This document shows, piece by piece, positions 1-9,202 of a stretch of 64,000 nt of DNA. A program made the translations under genes and the position numbers. Location of the stretch: the NCBI GenBank assembly GCA_025201375.1, contig JAIWZP010000006.1, forward strand, positions 806,001 to 870,000. The letters are read 5' to 3'. The stretch is from Gongronella butleri (taxonomy: Eukaryota; Mucoromycota; Mucoromycetes; Mucorales; Cunninghamellaceae). Within the stretch, counting starts at the first letter, position 1. The number at the start of each line of letters is the position of its first letter. The notes under the pieces are model-generated. The model saw only the letters and a program-made list of their open reading frames with translations, did no database searches and was not told the origin of the DNA.

Positions 1-32
1 ACGACGACTTTGGCTTTGGCCTCTTTGATTAA
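1..32 (+). CDS. Ribosomal P-stalk protein (P0/P1/P2), C-terminal end only
   Basis: The window opens inside a reading frame ending D-D-F-G-F-G-L-F-D-stop (codons 3-32, TAA at 30-32). This acidic tail followed by GFGLFD is the near-invariant C-terminus of the cytosolic ribosomal stalk proteins P0, P1 and P2. The tail recruits translational GTPases such as eEF1A and eEF2 to the ribosome. Only about ten codons are visible, so P0, P1 and P2 cannot be told apart, and the rest of the gene lies left of the window. The identification rests on the tail motif alone, but that motif is highly specific and its stop codon falls exactly where expected. Confidence 0.75.
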   Translation, partial: DDFGFGLFD

Positions 33-343
33 ATCATGATTTTTTTTTTTTTATTTTTTGCTCTTTTTTTCCCCTTCATTTGCATCCATCATACCAACAA
101 AATAATAAAAAGCCCATCCTTTTCTCCATGCAATGCTTCTCCAATTGGCTTGAAACCAATGCAAGTCCTATATAAAGTTTCCCAATGTACCCCGTACTTG
201 GATGATCAGACGAAATTAAGGTTCCAAAAGACCTGACGGACGGGGCGCGGCGGGGCGACGGGGCCTTATAAATGGTCGTGGGATTTTTGCTCCGTCCTGC
301 ACTTTTTTCCCTCCCCCTTTCTCTCTTTTTTTCTTTTTTTCCT
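33..343. other. Intergenic: stalk-protein 3' flank and cytidine deaminase leader
   Basis: No coding segment is recognisable. The last 40 bases before the next start codon are a C/T tract rich in T, the leader type that precedes many start codons in this window. Confidence 0.6.
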
Positions 344-1073
344 ATGACAGAGATCACCGAACAGCAAAAGAAGCAGCTCTTTGAAGACGCCTTGGAGGGT
401 AAAATAGTCATTTTATATAGAAAAGAGTGCGTTTCTTACGCGTCTTTTTGCTTTTTTATGATAGCGCGCAACCGAGCATATTGTCCCTATTCCAAGTTTC
501 GCGTGGGTGCTGCCCTGTTGACGGAGGACGGTATCTATTACAAAGGTAAGGGCGTGCAATTGACCATTGGGCGGCGAAAACAGGGGAAATAACAGTGTTT
601 TTGCCATTTTGCTAGGCTGCAACATTGAGAATGCCTCCTATGGTAAGGATTAGAAGCAGCAACACGAGTGCAGGCAGTGATAAAAGCAGCTGACCCCATT
701 TGCTTTCGCTTGCTGACTCGCAGGTGGTGCCATTTGCGCCGAGCGCACTGCGTATTGCAAGGCCATTGTAAGTCGACAGCGAAGCCAGCGCCATTGGACG
801 CCACTCATCGTGACTTTTTTCTTTTTTCTTTTTTCTTTTTGTTTCTGGAAGAGTGAGGGCCACTACAAGTACATTGGGCTTGCGGTGTCGTCGGATCAGG
901 AGGATTTTGTGTCCCCCTGCGGCATTTGCCGCCAATTCATCTCGGAGTTTGGCCCTGCATCGTTGCCCGTCTATTTGGTCAACAAGGATGGCAAGGTTAA
1001 GGAGACCACGCTGGGCGAGCTGCTGCCCATGTCCTTTGCGCTAGAACAAGGGCAAAAATTTCTGATGAAATAA
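344..1073 (+). CDS. Cytidine deaminase
   Basis: Zinc-dependent cytidine deaminase of pyrimidine salvage, converting cytidine or deoxycytidine to uridine or deoxyuridine plus ammonia. Five exons join in phase (344-398, 465-545, 616-642, 724-767, 852-1073) to give 142 residues, close to the usual size of the homotetrameric class. The visible motifs are the substrate-binding segment YCPYSKFRVGAAL, the NIENASYG segment, the zinc and proton-shuttle motif CAER, and the second zinc pair PCGIC. Splice sites are standard GT-AG (for example GTAAGG and GTAAGT donors). The ATG at 344 follows a T-rich leader, and the first residues MTEITEQQKK fit the family N-terminus. It is a complete, apparently functional housekeeping gene. 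Confidence 0.95.
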
Positions 1074-1220
1074 TAAAAAACAGGGAATAGCCATTTAATA
1101 ATCGGGATATCATGATAGTCACTACAAAGGGCGGAGGGCGTGTGCGACGGAGTGGAGATAAGCGACGCGCCAAAAAAGAAGAGGGGCCATGGATTTCACC
1201 AAAAGGCGGCAAAAAGAGGC

Positions 1221-2146
1221 TCATTTCATCACACCTGCCGATCCGGCCATCATGAATCGCGTCAGCAAGGCCGTGAGGATGTCACGACGCTGATCAGCCG
1301 CAAGACGATTGAATGCTGTGTACACAGAGACACCTGTGAAGCGTAAAAAAATAAAAAGGAGGGATGATGCATGAGTTTGGGTTATTTTCGCTGTCATGCA
1401 CGCCATGATGTCATGCGCCTCCCATGGCACAAATCTTGCCTTTGTTGTCTCGGATGCGGCCCAGCGTGCTGCCCATGACGGCGCCCTGGAGGGAGAAAAG
1501 CAATCAAAAAATGAATAAAAAGTCCATTGGACGCGTCTTTTTTGCCGAAACTTACGACTGCCGCGCCTCCAAGATTGCCGACAATGAACCCAAGCACGGC
1601 GCCGCTGCCACCGCCCAAGATGCGCCACAGGTGACCAGGGCGCTCCACTAAAAAAAAAAAAAAAGCCATTGAGCCCGATTTTGCTTCTTTTTGATCGTAT
1701 TCTTTTACCTTCTGGCTGGAGCAATTCCTCAAACACGTTGCCAAAGACGTTGTGGGCCTCTGTCTCTGTTGCCTGGGGGCGTGCCTTGGCTGGGTCGCCG
1801 TGGCGGTCGCGCACATGGTCGTATTCCTTGCGGCGGTTCTCGTCGCTCAACACATAATAGGCGTCGGCTATGAGCTGGAACCGTTTCGTTGCCTCGGCAC
1901 GCTCCGCAGCTGAAGCGCCGGAGTCCAGGCGGTCGGGATGGTGAACAAGCGCTTGGCGCTTGTATGCTAATAAAACGCAAGACGAGCCGTGAGAAGCGGC
2001 GCGACCCGTTTTATTGCCAAACAAACGGGCAATAAACGCCAACGGCGGCCTCCACGCGTGTCCCTGCACACCTTACCCAGCTTTATCTCCTCCAGCGTCG
2101 CGTGCTCGGATACGTCTAGGACCTTGTAATAGTCGGGGTAGCCCAT
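1221..2146 (-). CDS. J-domain (DnaJ/Hsp40) protein with glycine-rich C-terminal segment
   Basis: Hsp70 co-chaperone candidate of about 210 residues. The first exon (from ATG at 2146) encodes MGYPDYYKVLDVSEHATLEE. The next supplies AYKRQALVHHPDR with the HPD tripeptide that stimulates Hsp70 ATPase, and the rest of the J domain (AYYVLSDENRRKEYD). Downstream exons encode a glycine-rich stretch (GGGSGAVLGFIVGNLGG, then GAVMGSTLGRIRDNKG) and a final exon VSVYTAFNRLAADQR... ending at the TGA at 1221. Small fungal J proteins of this type combine an N-terminal J domain with a Gly-rich, membrane-like segment. The last intron (1334-1439) begins GCAAGA, a GC-AG intron; joining AAAG to GTGTCT restores DNKGVSVYTAF. 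The client and compartment are unknown. Confidence 0.85.
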
Positions 2147-2711
2147 AAGTGCAAAGAAAACGAAAAAGAAAAAAAAAAGGGGGGAGAGAACAAGAAAGAG
2201 ATGAAAATTTCACTCGCTGGCTCTGAAAAAATTGCTTTATGAGCGTGGTCGCCCGAAAGCTGTCTATGCGATCTCGCCGTGCTTGTGCAAATGGCAAACA
2301 GAGAGTCATGTGAACCTGCCATCTCCCAATTGACAAGCACCGCTCAATGTCTTGGCCTCTCCCTCTCGCTTTTGTATTTCCGCCGTCCCTGTGGCCCTCG
2401 CACGCGCATTGCACTGTGCTTATGGCATGATTCAATGCCTCGCCGAGCCCACTATTTCGCTCAATTTTTCTCCAGAGTCCTTGCATCTCGTGGATTTGCT
2501 TTGCTTCATGCCATTGGGCGTGTGATTTTGCGAACGAGATTAATCCATTGGGTCATGAAGAATGGAGGGCATCCCAGGAACCCCAGGTACCGGGCATGGC
2601 CACTGAATAAAAAGGAGTCAAATCGATCTCTTTTATTTTTGCAGAGCAAAAATCAAAAAAGGACAGGACGACATGGAGGATTGACACTATACAGTTGCTA
2701 GATGTCGAGAT
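2147..2711. other. Intergenic region between two minus-strand genes
   Basis: This holds the upstream region of the J-domain gene (right of 2146) and the 3' flank of the ribosomal protein gene. Open frames on both strands show no family resemblance, no splice-consistent extension and no RNA-gene signature that I can recognise. Confidence 0.5.
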
Positions 2712-3109
2712 TTAACGGTACTAGAGTTGAAAAATAGAGTTAGATGACAGCGTCCAAGCAATTTTTTTGTTTGTTTTTTGGTCCTTACCTTGTGGAAACC
2801 GATGTCATTGGCGTATTCACGGAAGCATTGACGGCAGATGTTGAGGTTGTACTTGCGGATAAGACCGGCGCGGTGAGCGCAGACGCGGCTATGATAAGAA
2901 AAAAAGGTGAGATTTTCGAGGCAAATTGCAAAACAAGTTTTGAGCGAGGTGTTTGTTTCGACGCAAAGCCTCTTTGGAGGAGGGCCGTTGTGAGGCTTCC
3001 AGCGAGGCGAAATTGAGGCGCAAAACAGCAGGCGGTGGTAGCCTTACCATTGACGAGAACCCTTGCCGTAGCCCTTGGGGTGCGAGTTCCAAACGTTAGC
3101 GTGAGCCAT
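2712..3109 (-). CDS. RPS29: 40S ribosomal protein uS14 (RPS29)
   Basis: Small-subunit ribosomal protein of 56 residues. Three coding exons: ATG at 3109 gives [20 protein letters not shown]. The second exon restores C-R-V-C, then [20 protein letters not shown] and DIGFHK. A final nine-base exon (2712-2720) encodes Tyr-Arg-stop. The two CxxC pairs (CRVC and CRQC) form the zinc-binding site typical of eukaryotic and archaeal uS14, located in the 40S head. Length and sequence match the family end to end. The tiny last exon is easily missed by automatic annotation; its acceptor is CTCTAG. Confidence 0.96.
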
Positions 3110-3458
3110 AGTGTTGTATGAAAAAGAGAGGAAGAAAAGGAAAAGAAAGGAAAACAAAAAAAATCTTCAGGCCAATCCGCTCTATAGGCTCACCAATTCT
3201 CCCCTTTTTTCATTAGGCACCCAGCAAGCCAGTCCGGCTCACCCACAAGCCACAACAATCCGGACGAAAAAAATTTGTTGCCCGCTCAGCGAGGCCCAAT
3301 TGCTCAGTGCCAAGCGCCATTGATCATTTGACAGGTTCCACCAACGATGAAATGCAGTAAAAAAAAAAAAAAGAAAAAAGAGCTCCTATTTTATTTTTGA
3401 GCGAAAAAAAAAGAAAAGGGGGGGCTATGTACATCTAAAAAGGCGTGCCATTGTGCGT
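3110..3458. promoter_or_regulatory. Upstream region of RPS29
   Basis: These 349 bases lie between the RPS29 start and the stop of the next minus-strand gene, so they should hold the ribosomal protein promoter. An A-rich tract sits immediately right of the start (T-rich leader on the gene strand). No specific transcription-factor site is claimed. Confidence 0.4.
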
Positions 3459-5205
3459 TTATTTGGCCTTGACCCACTTGCCCAGCTTGGCAGACGCATA
3501 GCGCGACGACTTGCCAATGCCAGCTGTGAAGATGCCCTTGATGCTTTGCGTCAAGGCGGGGCGACCGATCACGGCGCGCAATGCTGCAAAAAAAAAAAAA
3601 GAGAGATGAGAGACGTGTCGCGCGCGCGTGTGTGTATGTGTGGCATCATTGACATGATGAAACATTACATTGGTCCATGTAGAGCGGCAAGTCGGGAGAG
3701 GCAGCAATCTGTTGGTACGTGGCAAACTTGTTCAAAGGCACTTCAATGTGCTTGCGTGCAGCGTGGTCTCGGTGCTCCTTCATGATCAGGTCATACAGCG
3801 TGCGCGGCAGCTTTTGCACCATCAGGCCACGGAATTTCGGGTTCAAGTTTTGCTGTAAAAAAAAAAGAAAGAAAAAACGTGAATTTCCATGGAATAGCGT
3901 CGCGTTTGCGTTTCAATTCCTATTTTTTATAATTTCTTACCTGGAAGCGGCCATTGTTGAGGATTGCGACGTTGGGTAGGTCGTCGAGGAGGCTAAAATA
4001 CAGGCGGTGGAAGTGGTCGAGCTGGGCACCGACGATGTTTCGGACCTTGTTTGGGTTTTCGCCCACGGTCATGCGGAAGTCGCCGACATAGCTGATGCCG
4101 GCAATGCGCTCGTACAGCTCGACCTGGTCGAAATTCTCGGGCAGCGTCAGCAGGGCGACGCGCACGGCTTCGGTCAAATTGACTTGATTGGCAAGGCGCA
4201 CACGCGCATCGTCGCACAAAATCTTCACGGGCTTGTGCATTCGCCCCGCCACGTACAATGTCTCCCAGTCAATCAAATCGCGACACAGCCGGTCGATCGA
4301 CACCACGCCATATTTGATGACCTAATTGGAGTGGAAGAAAAAAAAAAACGAAAAAAATGACAAAAAATGAGAAAAAAAAGGGAGACGCACCCATAAAAAA
4401 AAGGACGATGGGTCGATCAAATGCTTACCACGCCATTCACTTCCACATAAGGATTGAAATACACCCCGGCACCAAAGCGATCTTGCAAAAAGGAGACGGC
4501 ATTGGAGCCCAGATGACGTAAACTGGAATAATGATGCGGATGTTGCTGCATGTTCATGGCGTGCCAATGCTCCGGGTGCGACACACCAAAGATAAAGTCG
4601 ATCATCGGCTTTTTCTATTATAAAAAAGCAGGTTGGATGAGGTGCTTTGCCCCTGATTGCCTCCTTTTTTGTCCCATTTTACCTGCTTGTCATAGCCATT
4701 TTGCTGAAAGACGCCACTACCATAGGCAAAGGCGTAGCGGATTGGGGCGTGGAATTGTGCAATGATGTCCTTTAGTTGTTGACGCAGGTCCTCATTGATA
4801 TTCAAATACTGGTTTGTGCCGAAATCGGGGGAATCGGGCTGGTTGGTCGCATGAAAGTGATGCTGACGTAGCCGCTCAAGCTGGACGCGGGTTTCGTCGT
4901 TGAAGAGCTGCTCCTCCTTGACAGTGGACGACGGCCGCTGATAAAAAGTCGAGTGAGCGGGCGGGGGAGGAGGGGGAGCCGACGACGCGCGGTGTGTGTC
5001 CTGCACGGTGCTGTACGACGACGAAAGCTGCAAGACCACGGCCGGTCGCCTTGCCTGCGCAACCCGTGCGTGCGAGCAGTGCCGGGCAGCCTTGGGAATA
5101 TGCTATTTAAGAGTTTCAACGAGTCAGTTCACCATGGAAAACGCAAAAAAAACGAGAAAAACACCGAAAAAGTGAGAAAAAAAAGGCACGACTTACTTTC
5201 AGCAT
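3459..5205 (-). CDS. TAM41: Mitochondrial phosphatidate cytidylyltransferase (Tam41/Mmp37 family)
   Basis: Peripheral inner-membrane CDP-diacylglycerol synthase that makes CDP-DAG from CTP and phosphatidic acid, the first step of mitochondrial cardiolipin synthesis. About 435 residues in six coding exons. The first exon is only nine bases (ATGCTGAAA, 5197-5205), joined to HIPKAARHCSHARVAQARRP, a basic presequence expected to target mitochondria. Nucleotidyltransferase signatures follow: AFAYGSGVF with the catalytic GS pair, then MIDFIFGVSHPEHWH supplying an acidic residue. Later blocks LCRDLIDWETLYVAGR, YVGDFRM and GENPNKVRNIV are hallmarks of the family. A proline run (APPPPPPAHS) sits near residue 45. 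The C-terminus KLGKWVKAK is followed by TAA. All introns are short and A/T-rich. Confidence 0.93.
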
Positions 5206-5547
5206 GGTTAGAGGAGATATATATAAGGTGAAGGGGCAAGAAAAAAGAGACGTGTAGGGTACAACAAAGAAAAAAAAAACAGGCAAAAAAGCAAATGACA
5301 AAAGAAAAGTGAAAAAGAGAGGAAAAGAGGGCCTTGGGCCTTGGGCCTTGGGGGCTCGGCCAAAAATAGCAACGGCAAACCCCGCAACGAGCCAGCCCAG
5401 GCCTGACCCAGTCAGCCATGCACCAACCAGGGGTCACGGCTGCCCAAAAAGCACCCATTGTCCTGTCCCAATTCTTCCCCGCAAGCATTTACCATGGAGC
5501 CACGTGAAGTCAGTCTAAATATTTAATCTTTTAAGAGCAAAAATCGA
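5206..5547. other. Intergenic region; short GGGCCTT direct repeat
   Basis: Upstream region of the Tam41 gene. It is strongly A-rich near the start (T-rich on the gene strand). Around 5331-5352 the heptamer GGGCCTT is repeated three times in tandem, a small direct repeat of unknown role. No coding segment is recognisable. Confidence 0.5.
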
Positions 5548-7401
5548 CTACAGGCCGCCAATGCTGTCGGCACCGCTCTTGACCATGTCGGCAATGCCAC
5601 GCGAGATGATCAGACGCTGAATTTGCGACGTGCCCTCGTAAATCTGGTAAATCTTGGCGTCGCGCATCAGCTTTTCCACTGGATACTCGGAATTGAAGCC
5701 TAGGAAAACCACGAAAAAACCGGTGAGGCACGTGTTGCGACGCATCATGCCGTAAATTCTCCATTTTTTCATTTTTTTCATTTTTTTTTTTTTTTTTTTT
5801 TTTACCTGCACCGCCAAAGATTTGCACAGCATCAGCCGCAGCCTTGTTGGCGACCTCGCTGGCCAATGCCTTGGCAATGGACGCTTGCCATGTGTTGGGC
5901 AAGCTCTGGTCGCGGAGCCACGCGGAGCGGTACACCATGAGACGTGAGCTCTCAATGCCCATCCTAATTGCAAAAAAGCGCGTCAGTGCCTAGTGCGATT
6001 CTTTCATGTCATCCTTTGGCGCGCTCACTCGAATGTCATCACTCGCCTTCCCCCCCCCCACTTTTTTATCCAAACGGCCTTTTCCACGGTTTGCACGGTT
6101 TGCATTGTTTTTTCCTTTTTTTCTCATTTCAATGGCACTCTGTTCAACTCTTTTATATTTATGTTTCTGACGCTGATTCTCATTCAATGCCAGGGACCAA
6201 TGCCTTTTTTTCGTTTGCCTTGTTTGCCCTGTTTTCCTCGTTTTTCTCTCAAATGGGCATTTTTTGCCTCTTTTTCGTTTGTTTCCGCCCTCCAATGGAG
6301 TCCTGGCGGGTCCCTCTTTTCTCTGTATCTCTCTCTCCGTTTCTTACGCCATATCCGCAAGCATAAAGGCGACGGCTTGGTGGTTAAAGATACTTGTGCC
6401 CATTGTTTTGCGTTCGAGGGCGTATTTTGCGGCCTCCTCCATCGCACGACGTGCGACACCAACGGCGCCGGCGCCAATGAGAGGGCGCGTGACGTCAAAG
6501 GCGTTCATGGCGATTTTGAAGCCCTGGCCAGGCTTGCCGAGGACGTTTTCTTCGGGAACGACGACATCTTCGAATGTGACGCCACGTGTGTCCGAGGCAC
6601 GTTGGCCCATGTTGATTTCTTTGCGTCCGAGGGTGATACCCGGCGTGTCTGCGTCGACGATGAAGCCTGTGAAGGCATTGGACGTCTTTGCGGCGGCGTC
6701 GGTGCGAGCGAGCACAAAGAACCAGTTGGCGTGCCCGGCATTCGTGATCCACATCTTTTGGCCATTGATCACCCACTTGTCGCCCTTTTTCACCGCGTTT
6801 GTCGTCAGGCCCGCAACGTCCGATCCTGCTCCGGGCTCCGTCACGCCATACGACGCCATCAGCGGCGCCTCCGTCATGCGGCCCAGATACTTTTGCTTTT
6901 GCTCGTCACTGCCCGCCACCACCAGCGGCGCCTCGGCCAAATTGTTCGCCTCGATCGCCGTCAGGATCCCGGAACATCCAAACGCCAATTCTTCGGAAAT
7001 CAGCGCACTGTCGAGCACACCAAGCCCATTGCCGCCGAATTTCGTCTCAATGTGCGTGTTGACGAGACCCAACTCCCACGCCTTGGCAATAATCTCTTTA
7101 TATTTCAAAAAAAAAATGGTTAATTGGTACATTGGCATGCTTCATTTGCGCCCCCGTTGGGCGGCCATATTTTTTGTTTTTTTTTCCAAAGCTTACCCGT
7201 AGGGAATTTGCCCTCGCGATCGTGCTCGGCAGCCACGGGGATGATTTCATCACGTGCAAACTTGCGTGCCAGCTCCTGAATAGCCTTTTGGTCCTCGGAA
7301 AGGGCGAGGTGCAGGCCCTCAGCGGCCGTCGCGCTGAACGGGCGCGTAAAAAGGGGCGAAACGGCGCGCGACGCGTGAGTTTTGAAAAGCGAAGAGAGCA
7401 T
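5548..7401 (-). CDS. ACADM: Medium-chain acyl-CoA dehydrogenase, mitochondrial
   Basis: FAD-dependent acyl-CoA dehydrogenase catalysing the first step of mitochondrial beta-oxidation and passing electrons to ETF. About 430 residues. ATG at 7401 begins [18 protein letters not shown], a basic amphipathic presequence. The core reads [30 protein letters not shown], then the flavin-contact block [32 protein letters not shown] and [11 protein letters not shown]. Near the C-terminus [15 protein letters not shown] carries the catalytic glutamate (YEG) at the position used by medium-chain enzymes. Closest resemblance is to animal-type MCAD; budding yeast lacks mitochondrial beta-oxidation. The intron around 5965-6360 is unusually long for this locus, about 370-400 bases of C/T-rich sequence. 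The open frames on the plus strand here are antisense shadows. Confidence 0.95.
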
Positions 7402-7778
7402 ACTGATAAAAAGTGATAAAAGGGGGGTCTTGAAACAACAAAAACAACGAAAGAAAAAAAGAAAGAAAGGCACAAGAAGCATAAAAAAAGCTCAAGGGAG
7501 GGGCAAGGTGTGACGAAACACGGCAATCCAAGGCGACTTTCGTCATTTGTAAGTCGCCATGTGATCTTCCGTTTTGTACGAGGTTGCCCAGTTTGGAAAA
7601 GGCGGGGAACAGATGAATTGACGTGCGTGGGATTCGTTTTCCTTGATTTTTTTTTTGTTTTTTTTTTGTTTTTGGTAAAAATGGAGCTTTATCTACAATT
7701 TTGGATGAGGACGACGACGAATAGCGATGAAATGAAAAGACAAAAGAGAACAAGGGGGTGAGGAGGGAGCGCTGGGAT
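7402..7778. other. Intergenic: acyl-CoA dehydrogenase upstream region
   Basis: 377 bases between two minus-strand genes. It begins with a purine-rich stretch (pyrimidine-rich on the gene strand) next to the dehydrogenase start codon. No gene is recognised. Confidence 0.5.
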
Positions 7779-9202
7779 TCATTTTTCTTCGTCCGTTCGC
7801 ATGTTTGGGAAACTGCCGAGGACCTGGACGTCGACGCAATATTGATTGAGGTTCTTGATTGCCTGGATGACGCTTTCATTCTCGTGGTGGCCAGAGCATT
7901 CGACGAAAAAGACGTAATGCCATGGGCGCAGGCCGCTCGGGCGCGAATCGATCTTGTACAGATTGAGAGCCGAGTCCTTGAAGACCTTTAATCCGTCGCA
8001 CAGGGCGCCGGGTTGCCGATGGTCAACCGTGAAGCGCACAAGCGTGTGGTCGTTGCCCGTCGCCTTGTCGCTCGAGCTGCCCAGGATCAGAAAACGCGTC
8101 GTGTTGCTTGGCCCATGCTCAATGTCGCGTGCCACAATATGCAAACCGTACAATTCGGCACAAATCGCACTACACACCGCCGCAGCGCCAACCTCCATGG
8201 CCGCCATCTCGGCCGCTTGCGCCGTCGATTTCACAGACACGCGCTTCGCGTCAGGCAAGTGCTTGGACAGCCATTCTTGCGTCTGGCCCAGCCCCTGCAC
8301 CATTTTAAAATGAGATCAGCGCCGATTTTTTCTTCATTTTTTTCGGTGTTTGTACCTGCGGATGGCTGTACACCTTGGTGATCTTTTCGAGAGGGCTGTT
8401 GGACAAGAGACATTGATGCACCTAGATTAAAAAGAGCCATGAGCGACGCGCGTCGACGCAAAAAAAAAAGCGAAAAAATCAACTTGCTGTAAGGTAAGTC
8501 TCGGCGCGGACTTTGGCCGAGGTATGGATGGCATAGTCCAAGGTCTCGACGACGCTGCCAAAAGTGGAATTCTCAAAGGGCACGAGGCCGTATGTGACGC
8601 GTCCCTTTTCGACGGCGTCAAAAACGTCGGTGATCTGGCTTTGCGGTACGTAGTGCACGCTATCGCCAAAACGCTCATGCGCCGCCTGATGCGAGAATGT
8701 GCCGGGAGGACCGAGATACGCCACCGACATATCCGTCTGCAGCGCAATCGACGCCGACATGATCTAAAAATCGTAGAAAATCTGTAAAAATACGAAAACT
8801 GGGGTGGCGCGCCCTCGCTACCTCGCGGAAAATGGCCTGCAGCGAGTCCTGGTTGAGCGGACCGTGGTTCAGGCGTTGCAGCTACGCGATTGTTAATTGA
8901 AAAAAAAAGTGAGCCGTTTGCCTCTGTTGGTTCGTGTTTTTGTGTTCTTTTCCCAATTTTTTACCTTGTCGAATATTTCCTTTTCGCGGCTCGGCATGTA
9001 GACTTGCGCGGTATCGATGCCGGTGTGTCTATCGGGTTGCATCGGTGACGATGAGCAAGTTGTAAAAGAAAGAAAAAAGCGCTTACACTTCGCGTTTGGC
9101 CGCGCCAATATCCAAAGACACGCGTGCGCGCTCATTCAGCAGGTTGATAAGCGTGGTATCGAGTGAGTCGATTTTTTTTCGCAACGACGGCAAGTCAGAC
9201 AT
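7779..9202 (-). CDS. Bifunctional chorismate mutase / prephenate dehydratase (P-protein)
   Basis: Phenylalanine biosynthesis: chorismate to prephenate, then prephenate to phenylpyruvate. About 367 residues in six exons. Residues 1-80 form an AroQ-type chorismate mutase helix bundle (LRKKIDSLDTTLINLLNERA; linker HGPLNQDSLQAIFREIMSAS). The dehydratase domain follows: VAYLGPPGTFSHQAA, VPFENSTFGSVVETLD, and DIEHGPSNTTRFLILG with the conserved TRF. A C-terminal ACT domain (PGALCDGLKVF; SRPSGLRPWHYVFFVECSGH; VLGSFP) is expected to sense phenylalanine. The order CM-PDT-ACT is that of bacterial P-proteins such as PheA; the yeast and filamentous ascomycete enzymes known to me lack the mutase part. The fourth intron (8422-8487) starts GCAAGT, a GC-AG intron that restores AETYLTVHQCLL. 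The start at 9202 gives MSDLPSLRKK. Confidence 0.93.

Noticed and set aside
5993..7202. Long plus-strand open frames (up to 376 codons)
   Set aside because: They lie antisense to the strongly conserved acyl-CoA dehydrogenase and cross its large intron; no family resemblance.
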